Shown one piece after another: positions 11,213 to 20,930 of a stretch of DNA of 64,000 bases; position 1 is the stretch's first letter; each line of letters opens with the position of its first letter. The translations under genes were made by a program, and so were the position numbers. The stretch comes from Lutraria lutraria (lineage: Eukaryota; Mollusca; Bivalvia; Venerida; Mactridae): assembly GCA_964023205.1 (NCBI GenBank), contig OZ026841.1, forward strand, positions 32,998,399-33,062,398. Reading direction: 5' to 3'. Below the pieces are notes generated by a model. The model had not been told where the DNA came from, made no database searches, and saw nothing but the letters and a program-made list of their open reading frames with translations.

Positions 11213-12538
11213 AGCTGATACCAACTATTGGATTGTTTCCCTTTAGGTCATCTGATAGAACACACGATACTGGTCAAAATTTACCGTGTCACCAATATAG
11301 CCCCAGAAAATCGATAGGCAATAAAACCGCGGGTGGTATTATACAAGCTTGTAATATACGTAATTATCTGTGTATGAACATCGATAGTATAATTTGTACA
11401 ACAGACAAAATGCTAGCGTAGTTGGCAAGTAAAAGATGTTAATGCAGTTATAGAAAAAATATTATTATTTTTTATTGAATTTTTTAAAATCCGAATATCC
11501 ATGATTATATTATTTTATTAATTTGGTTGTTAATAGCGTTATACATCACGAGAACCAATTTTCTTAGTCACTAATATTACAAGTATTCGAAAACGAAAGT
11601 TTGTATGCATGTAAAATTTAATATAATTTATTTGTTGCTTATTGTGTCTTAACCATAAAATGAGTAAAACATTGATATATTAATATGTCGTGTATGACTT
11701 TGAAATAGAAAGACAATTCGGATTTTGATCCATTAATCATTAACACACAGAACTAGCATTAATTTTCACTGGCTGTGTGTAATAAGAATATTTAAACATA
11801 ATCTAAATAGTCTAGAACAAAGATCGAGGACTTATATATGTATATATAGTTGTAAAAATTATAATTGTTTCTTGAACAATTTCCTCAAAGTCAAAATCCT
11901 TCTCACTTCACGCGTACGTGAAAATATGAGGAACATAATTAATGTACAAACAATGGTATAAAACTAGCTCTTAACAAAATCAAAATACTGACTATCAATA
12001 TTTACATGATGCTCAATATAAAAAAATATCTAAATAAAAGATTATCGCTTTTTAATGGAGTATTTCGCACCTTTTCTCGAAACAACGCTCAAAAGTCCTG
12101 CTCAATTCTAATTGCAATAAAGCTGTTAATCGACAGATAAATGATATTATGTATAAACTATAGTATTATTATTTTCATGTGTATGTCAGTTCGTACTAAA
12201 ATAAAGCGCAGAAACAATCATGATGAATAGTAAAGATTTTAGTACATTTATTAAAATTAAATATTAGAACTGTACGTATCATAAACACTCGTTTAATCAT
12301 TTAAAAAATAGAATGCTTTAAGTTTTTACCAAAAAATAGAACATTTCTGTTTAGAATGATTCACTCTTGAGATATTTACTACCGCAGTAGAATTTGTATT
12401 AACTTTATAAAAAAAATACTCAAAACTTTCCTTACAGTAACGCCATAATTGTCTACTGGAATCATCAATTTAATACAATTATTTAATAAATAACAATTCA
12501 GTACAACATGTACAATGGAAAGAAATATTAGAACGTAT

Positions 12539-12581
12539 CAAGGGCACATAATATATACATACATATGTATATAAGTCCTTG
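12539..12581. repeat. Imperfect palindrome of the ATAAGTCCTTG family
   Basis: The right arm TGTATATAAGTCCTTG is canonical; the left arm is diverged (CAAGGGCACATAATATATAC). It is related to the perfect palindrome at 21,418-21,457. No clear flanking duplication is visible here. Confidence 0.6.
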
Positions 12582-13406
12582 ATCGATATATAGCAAATAA
12601 ATACGGTATTATCAGAATTTTTATTGATATATTGTTTCATGCATCTTTTCAAATTCACAAGAACTTAAATTTACGCCTACAAGGGATTTTCAACCATAAA
12701 GCTGTTTAAGGATATATCTACATTCCAATGTGTATAAACCACCCGCTGTGCTAAATTTGTACACGCATCGGTAAACATCGGTCAAACGGAAATTACCGAA
12801 GATCGAGCTCAAACGAAAGCAATATTTGTCAAAACATGGTGTTACAAATCGTTAAAAATACTGTACAAGATGTATATTTATTTTATTTTGGTTTATATCA
12901 TTTTACGGCAAAAAGAATTTCTCTAAAATGTCATATGTGGTAATTTATTGGCAACTTATGAATCGTTTGTCAATTTTAAGTCTGAAATTTGGCAAAAAAT
13001 CATTTTCTTCAATATTTACATAGAACATAGAGTAAATTTTGAACCGTTTTACCTATTTCATACAAGTGCAAAAATACTGCCCCAGATAGATAGTTATTTT
13101 AAATTAAATTACACCATTGAAAGATAATGATTTTATCTACAATGTCATATGTGGTAATTTATTGGCATTTACCGAATAAAGATTTTATAGCAAGTTTTAA
13201 ATTATTTCCCTATATAATCTATATAGAGTTAAACTGGGCAATTGTTATCTGATTGTGGTTTATCGAGTCATTTCAAGGGAGATAACAACATCGATTAAGA
13301 CGATTATTGGTTCCATATGATTTACAATTTTTTGAACAACGATAACTACTCAGTATAAAAGAACATAATACAACAAGTAGCCTTAAAATGACTATAAATG
13401 TATAAA

Positions 13407-13608
13407 GCAGGAAACCGTGTTTTTTGATAAAGTACTCCGTTCGTTAGATATTTGACTTTATAGAAATTCCGTACAAAAAATGAAAATAAGTATCAAAACG
13501 GTTCCCTAGATTAACATCTCCGCTACAAAATAACAAAATACCGAAAACCGCTTTGAAATCCGTCATCAAATAAGACGGCAATGTTAATTCGAAAATGACA
13601 CCTACTGT
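13407..13608 (+). repeat. 200-bp dispersed repeat, copy 1
   Basis: It begins CAGGAAACCGTG and ends near ACACCTACTG, and recurs in the same orientation at 18,689-18,922. Both copies run directly into a LINE 3' fragment. Copy 2 shows that the beginning and the middle (GGCACGGTTCCCTAG) can pair as an inverted repeat of about 15 bp. Confidence 0.85.
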
Positions 13609-13951
13609 TAATAATAAAATTAAAAACTGGCATAGTCGTTTAGAAAACTCAAGTAGGGCAATCTTTTTTAGATCTATCATTCATTTTGAACATCAATTTT
13701 ATCTAAAATGTATTGATATGAGTAAGTACCAGATAGCTATGACTAGGCTAATAGTTTCGTCCAATAATTTAAAAATAGAGGAAGGTAGATGGCACAAACC
13801 GAGAAGTATACCGATAGAAAATAGGAAATGTCTAATCTGTGATAAAATTGAAGATGAATATCACTTTATTTTGGCATGCTCTTCATATACCGATCTACGC
13901 AAAAAATATATAAAACGATATTACTGGACAAGACCTAGATTCACTTCTTGA
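13595..13951 (+). pseudogene. LINE ORF2 C-terminal fragment, copy A
   Basis: 118 codons resembling the end of a non-LTR ORF2. It has the basic GRWHKPRSIP block and the zinc-knuckle-like CLICDKIEDEYHFILAC followed by YTDLRKKYIK. This pattern (W..P..IP....C..C...EDEYHF...C) recurs in LINE ORF2 C-termini. A paralogue lies at 19,278-19,511. No upstream RT is present, so it is a 5'-truncated remnant. Confidence 0.8.
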
Positions 13952-14115
13952 ATAAATCTTTGTCGCTACATTTCGTAACTATCATCATTACTCACACAGG
14001 TAACAAATGTTTATACATCGTCTTGTTTTGTGTAGCTTGTTTTTATTGTTGTATTACTTGCAAATTAGAATATCACTGTGTGGTAGCACTGTACGCAAAA
14101 AATCAACGGTGTTTA

Positions 14116-14144
14116 CAAGATGGCGGACGGATAAATGTTGTGAG
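14116..14144 (+). promoter_or_regulatory. YY1-like motif and possible 5' non-coding exon
   Basis: CAAGATGGCGG (14,116-14,126) matches the YY1-type element common at animal transcription starts. Its ATG is followed by a stop after three codons. A donor-like GAG|GTAGGT lies at 14,144/14,145, so this may be the untranslated first exon of the Mutator-like gene whose coding exons start at 14,732. This is inference from motif and position. Confidence 0.3.
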
Positions 14145-14731
14145 GTAGGTGTCGTTTGATTTTGGTTCAAACTTTTTAAATACGACGTCCTCTACACAAT
14201 AATATACATATTTGGAAACACCATGCGGTATGTAATACAAACCAATTGTGTTTATGTGTCCATTTGGGTTCGATGTATTTTGTTCCTTCATTCGAATAGG
14301 GTAAAATATGTTATGTAGTTTTATGTATGATAAGGATATCAGTAAAAGCGACAAATGAGGTTACATTCTGTTTAAGTAAGAATAAAATAGAAAATTGTCG
14401 CTTTGAATTTAATACGTCAATTTGATGAAATACAGGTTCACCATCAAAGAGAACGAATGATGTAGATGTCCATGTTATGAACAACAACCGCCCTGACGGA
14501 GATCCCATACAGCAAGAACCGGCTTGAGATTGGTATATATGATGATTATAATTGTTATAATTGTACGGTTGAGTATCTTGAAATGATGAAATACAATAAG
14601 AATATTCATAAACATAATAAAATGACAATAATAGTATTGATAATGATACAAATAATAAGACATTGTCATTATCAACTTCATTACACTGTATTTTGTATTA
14701 ATTATTAAATAATAAAGTCTTTTTCTACCAG

Positions 14732-14836
14732 GAATGGTAACTGATGTCTCCATTAGCGAACCAGATGTGCCTGTAAACATAGCTAGTACAAGTGCTGGAC
14801 GAATCTATGAAGATAGGACATTACTTCAGGATTATG
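14732..14836 (+). CDS. Mutator-like gene, exon a (putative start)
   Basis: Acceptor TACCAG before 14,732 and donor G|GTACAT after 14,836; length 105, phase 1 to 1. An ATG at 14,734 in the correct frame could be the start. It encodes an acidic, low-complexity N-terminus (VSISEPDVPVN). Confidence 0.45.
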
Positions 14837-15038
14837 GTACATATGTCACTTCATTCAATGCATATGTGTACAATACGTAAAACTGTGAATATTGCAAACG
14901 ATAGAAGATCACGATATACAATTGACTGCTTTATTGATCATAAATTATATCAGTATTTTATGTACATACATTGAATCTATAAATTTCATTCCTATGTATT
15001 AAACTCAAAAGTATATAAATGGTTTTATTACTTCATAG

Positions 15039-15137
15039 TAACGAACAATGGAGACTCTGTCAGCTCATCAGTACTGTCTACAAGTGTAGAAAGCTTGAAT
15101 CTAGGACCATGTGGTGACGCCACACAACAGAAACATG
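15039..15137 (+). CDS. Mutator-like gene, exon b
   Basis: Acceptor CATAG at 15,038 and donor G|GTACGT after 15,137; length 99, phase 1 to 1. Only this frame is open. It encodes a Ser/Thr-rich linker (NNGDSVSSSVLSTSVESLNL) with no recognised domain. Confidence 0.45.
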
Positions 15138-15368
15138 GTACGTGTTACAACTACATTTAAAGAAACAAAATATCATGTATATTGGACAAAAGTAGAGTGC
15201 AATTTTCACAAATATTAATCGTACTAATGAAATGCGTTCCTTGTTGTCATTAATATAAATTACAAAACCTTATATTCGTTACCCTTTGATTTCATCCTGC
15301 ATTTGTATAACATAGTTCATTTTACTCTTACTTCTTTCCTCCAAAAGTATTTGCTGATTATTTCCCAG

Positions 15369-15458
15369 GTGTTATCGACCGGTCAGAAGTAATGGAAGTA
15401 ACAGTCAGTCATGACGCAGGATGGTCTAAACGTGGAAAAGCTATGAATAGTCTTTCTG
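15369..15458 (+). CDS. Mutator-like gene, exon c (first catalytic Asp)
   Basis: Acceptor TTTCCCAG at 15,368 and donor G|GTAAGA after 15,458; 90 nt, phase 1 to 1. It encodes EVTVSHDAGWSKRGKAMNSL. The Asp of HDAGW aligns by pattern with the first DDE aspartate (DGTWxKRG) of Mutator-like transposases. Confidence 0.7.
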
Positions 15459-15743
15459 GTAAGATTTTGTTATATCGTATGTGAAAATTTTATATTACAT
15501 AAAATAATACGTGTATGGAAATGTATTAAGAATATGCAATATGTTGCTTGCTAACTCATTTGAAATGTTCATCTGATTGAAGGTATTTCATATAAATTTC
15601 TGTGGACATGTTACTCTGTCAAACCTTTTTCTTCATGCCAAAATGCACCAATCTTTGATGGCTATTTAGTGTTACAAATGTATTTTAAAAATGTTTTTAC
15701 ACCAGCCCCTTTACATTTATTTAATAAATATCAAAATGTTTAG

Positions 15744-16270
15744 GTTGGGGTCATGTGATCGGCCACGAAACTAAACAGTGCCTTGATTACTGCACAAGAA
15801 TAAAAGGCTGTAAGAAGTGCAGCCATTATTCCCGCATTGGCCAGGAAGTTCCTTCTCATGACTGTCGGAAGAATTGGGACAAGTCCTCAAAGGCAATGGA
15901 GGCAGATATAGCTGTCGAGCTACACCAAAATGGAGCAAAAACTGCACTTGTCTATTCAAAAGTTATTGGTGATGAAGACTCATCGTCCATTTACCATATC
16001 AGAAATAAAGTAAATCCAAACGTGGAAAAGTATTCTGATCTAAGCCATATCAAACGTTCGATTTCACGGCGCCTAGATGAACTTCAGAAGCACCACAAGG
16101 AGTTGACTGGAATGGTGAAAAATGATTTCATCAAGAATTTTGCATATGCAGTTAGGCAAAACACCTCGGGCACTGAGGAGAGTATGATCCAATCACTTCG
16201 GGCTGTTGTTGAACATATGTTTGGGAGTCATGAAGAATGCGGGCAATGGTTGTCGATATGGCAAAGTTGA
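15744..16270 (+). CDS. Mutator-like transposase, exon d first part (second Asp)
   Basis: Acceptor TTTAG at 15,743. It continues the transposase: WGHVIGHETKQC, cysteines and histidine (CTRIKGCKKC, HDC), then VYSKVIGDEDSSS with the second catalytic Asp and the HIKRSISRRLDEL region. The frame runs into a stop at 16,268-16,270, but homology leaves this frame at the GGG at 16,241-16,243. Confidence 0.8.
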
Positions 16271-17675
16271 CATCTACAAACATAGCGGATTGCCGTATGG
16301 CAAGGATTTAAAAAGTGAAAGTTTAAGGAGTGCTCTTCATCATGTCCTTAGTCCGTTTGTTCAGAACCCTAAGAGATTCATTACAGATGGCTCAACGCAA
16401 CCAAATGAATCTCTTAATAGTGTCGCATGGTCAAAGGCCCCTAAGTTTCGAAATTACAACATGTCGGAAAGTTTTGATTACAGGTGCGCAGCTGGAGTTC
16501 TACAATTTAATGAAGGTGTCTCATATGTGGATAGCTTGTGTAATAAATCGTTTTCACCACGCAAGGAAACGCAAAAGTACTGTGCACAACGCGATAAACG
16601 ACGGAACTATTGTAGAAAATATAAGCAATCAAGAAAACAAAAGAAACAACGTATCGCACTGAAAAAAGACCGAAAAACAAAAGACAAAACGTCAGAAATT
16701 AAACATGGCCCATCATACATGACTGACATTCTAAATGATACAGATATAGACTTGACTGAGGTCACAGATGAATCTGCCAATACACAAAAATTGACATTTA
16801 AAATAGGAACTGTTTATCCTGTATACATCGATTTAGAAACCACAAAACTCGGTTATGGTGCAGAAATAACACAGATAGCGGCTTTATGCGGTGACAGCAT
16901 GTATTCTAAGTATGTCATACCGTGTGGAGACATAACTCGGGGAGCAACCAACATCACCGGATTAGAAGTCAAATTATATAATGGCAACAAAACGCTGACT
17001 TTACATGGACACCCTGTAGATGCTACGCTACCGGAAGACGCACTGCATGATTTTATTAATTGGATGGCAAAATTATCAAAACCAAACATTCTAATAGCAC
17101 ACAATGGAGATAGATTTGATTTTCCAATTTTGTTCAGACAATTACAGAGATTTAATTTCTTAGAAAAGTTTACGCCTCATGTTTCCGGGACTGTTGACTC
17201 TCTTCACTACTTAAAAAAATCCATCCAGTCTCCAAACGGACATTCACTGTCGGCGATTTACAAAACACTATGTAACGGGTCTGTAGATATGCTACACGAT
17301 GCTGAAAAAGATGTGAAAGCACTGCGCGATATTTGCAACAGTGATCATGTAATTTTGGAAAACTTATACAATAACATTTATCAAATAGATTCTTCTATAA
17401 AATTGTGCCTACGTAAAATTGCACAACGCTCCGCAATCAACACCTTGAAATCACAGTTGACACATAACAGCAAATGTTCGATAAGCGACAGAATAGCGAA
17501 AAAACTATGTGCATCGGGCATAACATTTGATATACTAAGTCTTGTTCATAAGAGAGATAAAGAACATGGGGTGTTTTTATTATTATCTGAAAAGAAGGAC
17601 AATGTGGTTAGAGTTACTAACAGAAGATCTATTATTAATTCCATCAAATCGTTTTTAGATCATTCTGTACAGTAA
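16206..17675 (+). CDS. Transposase C-terminal part plus DEDDh exonuclease
   Basis: 489 codons open in this frame; genuine homology begins about residue 14 (NGCRYGKVDIYKHSGLP). Residues 40-110 hold the transposase end, with Glu68 in QPNESLNSVAW. Residues 115-195 are a Lys/Arg-rich linker. Residues 203-375 are a DnaQ-fold exonuclease: Asp209/Glu211 (YIDLETT), HN at 299-300 with Asp305 (GDRFDFPIL), and His364 and Asp369 (HDAEKDV), so the DEDDh set is complete. The tail 420-489 (ISDRIAKKLCASG, LLSEK, RVTN) resembles the C-terminus of PML isoform I and related exonuclease-like proteins. It is probably a nuclear DNA-processing enzyme. Confidence 0.85.
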   Translation: MLNICLGVMKNAGNGCRYGKVDIYKHSGLPYGKDLKSESLRSALHHVLSPFVQNPKRFITDGSTQPNESLNSVAWSKAPKFRNYNMSESFDYRCAAGVLQFNEGVSYVDSLCNKSFSPRKETQKYCAQRDKRRNYCRKYKQSRKQKKQRIALKKDRKTKDKTSEIKHGPSYMTDILNDTDIDLTEVTDESANTQKLTFKIGTVYPVYIDLETTKLGYGAEITQIAALCGDSMYSKYVIPCGDITRGATNITGLEVKLYNGNKTLTLHGHPVDATLPEDALHDFINWMAKLSKPNILIAHNGDRFDFPILFRQLQRFNFLEKFTPHVSGTVDSLHYLKKSIQSPNGHSLSAIYKTLCNGSVDMLHDAEKDVKALRDICNSDHVILENLYNNIYQIDSSIKLCLRKIAQRSAINTLKSQLTHNSKCSISDRIAKKLCASGITFDILSLVHKRDKEHGVFLLLSEKKDNVVRVTNRRSIINSIKSFLDHSVQ

Positions 17676-18688
17676 GTGAAACAAATAAGATTATGATGGT
17701 CATAGCAGATGAAAATAAATACCTGAATACATCAAATGAGGGCGTTGTTGAAGATTTAAGACGAAATGACGTTCACGCGAATGAACGTTTTATAAGGTAA
17801 TGTCATGTTGTAAACAATCAGTTAACTGAAAAACGGCTCGATAGATTTTCTTCATATTCACGTGAATAACGGAAGACATATCGAACTATATTTTAGGCAA
17901 AAATAAAAAAAATCCCTCGGGCAGATTTAAAAAAAAATTAATTAATGTCTTGAAGTGTGAAAAAAAACAACACTAACATTTTCCTTTTAACTCGTTTTAC
18001 ACGCACCCATACTTAAGTTATGAACATGAAATTTATACCAACTTCTAGCTAATTTTATTCTTATTTATTAAAATTTTCATAGAATAATAACATTAATTGA
18101 GAGAGCTATAGGTATTTTCAGAGAGGCACTATAAATATCGTAAAAACGGCCGTTTTGACGTCGAAAACGACGTTATTTCAATCGTTTGGTTCCACCTTAA
18201 AAGAACTTTAAAACGGCAATCGGCGGCTAATAATCGTTTTTTATCAAACCACGCCGTTTTCATAAAATCAGTGTCTGAACATTACGTGTTGGGTTTTTTT
18301 AAAAACGAAGCGAGGAAACCGACAATTATTCCATAAAAATGAATGAATCGACATCCTCATGTCCTGGTGGATGGAGAATGTAAAGCTCCTCACGCATATC
18401 CATTATTTCCTCATCAAAATCCCTTGTAAACTTTCAAATTTTACACACTGTACGCAACGGCGCTAAGTGTAAACATTGTACTGTACGCCACGGAGAAAAC
18501 AATTTCTGTACCATTAAATATGTATATTGTCTATAATATTGTTGTTAACGGCTACAACAATGTTCTCTTGTCAATATTGACCAGTTGCCTTCTATTACGT
18601 CTATTGTAATGTATGTCAATATATGTTGTATATATGTTCACATAGACCTCCGGCCTAATGAATTTTAAATAAAGTATCTATCTATGTA
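17676..18688. other. Spacer ending in a LINE-like tail
   Basis: There is no coding signal. The segment 18,140-18,260 has repeated AAACGGC/CGTTTT motifs. The end CCTAATGAATTTTAAATAAA followed by GTATCTATCTAT (about 18,655-18,685) looks like the 3' tail of a non-LTR element. Confidence 0.4.
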
Positions 18689-18922
18689 TAAAGCAGGAAA
18701 CCGTGCCTCAGTTTCGCTAGATATTTGACTTTGACTAGAAATTCCGTACCCAGAACCCCGCTGTTAATTACATAATACTCCATAGATAAAAAATGAAAAT
18801 AAGTATCAAAATTCGGAGGCACGGTTCCCTAGATTAACATTTCCGCTACAAAATACCGAAAACCGCTTTGAAATCCGTCATCAAATAAGACGGCAATGTT
18901 AATTCGAAAATTACACCTACTG
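18689..18922 (+). repeat. 200-bp dispersed repeat, copy 2
   Basis: Longer version of 13,407-13,608. It includes AGGAAACCGTGCCTC near its start and the complementary GAGGCACGGTTCCCT near 18,815, giving an inverted repeat that copy 1 has lost. It runs into LINE fragment B. Confidence 0.85.
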
Positions 18923-18928
18923 TGTTTT

Positions 18929-19186
18929 TTTAAAGACATTGAACAGCTACTATTTTTAAGTGCCCCCCCCCCCCCCCTCCCAAAGCCACATGAGGTCTAA
19001 TCTCTTAATTGTTTTATTGGGATTTTCACGGTCAGCTAAGTGTCTGTACACTTGACACCTAGCCATATAAGAGAGTCGTAAATTTTATTGATTTTTGGAT
19101 AGTTTATGGATAACTTCCTGCTGTTTTTATAAGCATTTTATGTAGTTAATGAATGTTGTCCTTTAAAGACATTGAACAGCTACTAT
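18929..19186. mobile_element. Poly-C-headed insertion bounded by 25-bp direct repeats
   Basis: An identical 25-mer (starting TTTAAAGACATTGAACAGCT) lies at 18,929-18,953 and 19,162-19,186. The segment between begins with a C-run (about 18,964-18,979) and continues with CCACATGAGGTCTAATCTC. Its relatives lie at 20,369-20,930. In the right copy the 25-mer reads on in frame as LINE coding (KDIEQLLYNIFK). This fits an insertion with a long target-site duplication or a local duplication. Confidence 0.6.
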
Positions 19187-19511
19187 ATAATATTTAAATC
19201 TGTTGTAAGCTTCGAATATAATTTACACTTAAAATGCATTAGTATTAGCAAATTTCGGATTGCAATGACAAAAATTAATGGTTTCATCTCATAATTTCAA
19301 AATAGAGTCTGGTCGATGGCATAAACCAAAAAGTATTCCTCTAGAAGAAGGAAAATGTTTAAATTGCAATAGAATTGAAGATGAATATCATTTTATTTTA
19401 GAATGTTCTTTATACACATATCTTCGTAAGAAATATATCAAGAAATATTATTGGACACGACCAAGTATGTTTAACTTACACAATTATTTGAAAATAAGAG
19501 TGAATCTTTAA
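19187..19511 (+). pseudogene. LINE ORF2 C-terminal fragment, copy B
   Basis: Paralogue of 13,595-13,951: FRIAMTK, then (one frame over, from 19,278) SGRWHKPKSIP, CLNCNRIEDEYHFILEC and YLRKKYIKKYYWTRP. Frame breaks upstream show it is dead. LINE 3' non-coding sequence probably continues to about 20,368, where a CTATCTATACA tail precedes a poly-T/poly-C junction. Confidence 0.8.
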
Positions 19512-20368
19512 TAAATAGCTTGAGTGTCTACATTTTTAAGGCTCTCCAATATCGCGATTCGTTGAACTAAAATCAACACAAACTGTCATTATTTTTGTTT
19601 AACTGTACGATATAATATACATAATATGTACATAATTATACATGTTTATGATGATTGGATAACTAAATCACGTATATATGTAAAAACACACCATTAAGTT
19701 TGCCTTGTGTTTCGTTTCGACAAGGTAAACCGTATAATGGTTATATTGTTCTTTATAACATTTGATAAATTAGTAGTCATTGTCTGATGTTGAGTGTTAC
19801 ATAGTATAAGAGTCTAAGAGATATTATTATTCGTGTAATTAGCGTAATGCATAACAAATAATACCAGTACACATACTGTTGCATATTATGTCAGTTAACT
19901 TCAGGTTATATCAAAGAAACAACCATATTCGTCCGATAAATAATAGTGTTTCTCATTTAAAACTATTATACGTGGTTTAAATCTTAATGAATGTAAATAC
20001 ATGTGCGTGTTTTGTTCGTTTGTTGTTATTTTTGTATTGATACGAAAATGTTTGTGTTTGATTTCATGATGTATGTTGACTTACAAATGAACTATATTTC
20101 TATATACTATACACCTTCTCCGCCAGATTCTGTCCTGTCCTCCTTTTCTCTGTTGTCTCTCTTGATTTCTTCTTACATCTATAATACATAAATCATTATC
20201 TAAACTGACTTGCTTATCTACCTTTCTTATAACAATGTACTATAATTACTAAAGCCTATTTTGCCACTTAATTGTAACTGCCATATGAAAATTGTATTGT
20301 GTTATTTGTATACACATGGGCCTATGGCTTACTGAAATTTGAAGTAAACTATCTATACATTTTTTTTA

Positions 20369-20930
20369 TAAGTGACCCCCCCCCCCCAAATCCACATGAG
20401 GTCTAATCTCTTAATTGTTTTATTGCCCCTAATGGGATTAATCCTGTCTTTTCACGGTCAGCTAAATGTCTGTAGACTTGACACTTAAGTTAGTAATGCG
20501 TATAAGAGGGTCATAAAGTTTATTGATCTTTCGTGATAATTAGTTTATGGATAACTTCCTGTTGTTTTTATATTATATTATGTAAAAAAGAAGTCTAACT
20601 TCAGCAAAACTTAAATTGTTTATTTAATTTATTAAAACCTCAACGTTTCGGCCATATTGGCCTTCATCAGGATCAATACATATCAATATAAAAACAATAA
20701 ACAGGAAATGACGTCATCAACGTCATGCGACGTCAATTACAACGTCAAAATATGACATACAATTTTGCGCAATATTTGTTACACAGGATACTAAAAGATA
20801 CAATAATACTGGTAAGATGCAAATAAAATAGCAAGATATGATGGGAGACCAATATTAACTATATTAATACATTATATTTGTTGTTTTTATAAGCATTTTA
20901 TGTAATTAATTAATGTTTTCCTTTAATATT
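20369..20930 (+). repeat. Second copy of the poly-C-headed repeat, interrupted
   Basis: It matches 18,958-19,165: C-run, CCACATGAGGTCTAATCTCT, CACGGTCAGCTAA, GGATAACTTCCTG. The match is broken after GTTGTTTTTAT (20,571) and resumes at 20,881 with ATAAGCATTTTATGTA, revealing an insertion. Confidence 0.85.
20572..20878. mobile_element. 307-bp insertion with 12-bp target-site duplication
   Basis: TGTTGTTTTTAT occurs at 20,560-20,571 and again at 20,879-20,890. The uninterrupted paralogue at about 19,120-19,150 serves as the empty site. The insert contains CAACGTTTCGGCCATATTGG followed by CCTTCATCAGGAT near 20,640, a sequence I associate with dispersed repeats of aquatic invertebrates. The duplication length suggests retrotransposition. 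Confidence 0.85.

Larger units (their letters stand above)
10211..13400. other. Gene-poor stretch with dispersed repeats
   Basis: No supported gene. Around 10,470 lies GGGCCCGTATTCACAAA, followed by CTTAG-rich sequence to about 10,690; this looks like the end of a dispersed element whose partner end is not visible. A 16-bp inverted repeat sits at 11,159-11,212 and a palindromic ATAAGTCCTTG element at 12,539-12,581. The rest is AT-rich and unassigned. Confidence 0.5.
14732..17675 (+). mobile_element. Mutator-like transposase fused to a DEDDh exonuclease
   Basis: Gene model of four exons (14,732-14,836; 15,039-15,137; 15,369-15,458; 15,744-17,675), all joined in phase 1 with AG/GT borders. It encodes a Mutator-like DDE transposase core. 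The first catalytic Asp is in SHDAGWSKRG (exon 3), the second in VIGDEDSSS, and the Glu in QPNESLNS. A basic linker and a DnaQ-like 3'-5' exonuclease follow. One extra G in GGG 16,241-16,243 shifts the frame between the second Asp and the Glu. I could not find terminal inverted repeats. It may be a recently inactivated autonomous element, a domesticated gene carrying a break, or an intact gene with a sequencing error. Confidence 0.85.

Noticed and set aside
11059..11421. 120-codon frame over the 16-bp inverted repeat
   Set aside because: It begins at a non-ATG codon, includes both arms of a non-coding inverted repeat and has no recognisable domain.
14103..14780. Overlapping - strand frames of 83-105 codons
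   Set aside because: They lack motifs, overlap each other, and lie opposite the putative 5' region and exon a of the Mutator-like gene; composition gives chance frames.
16330..17104. 110-codon + frame and 83-codon - frame inside the exonuclease region
   Set aside because: Shadows of the exonuclease coding frame; no independent motif.
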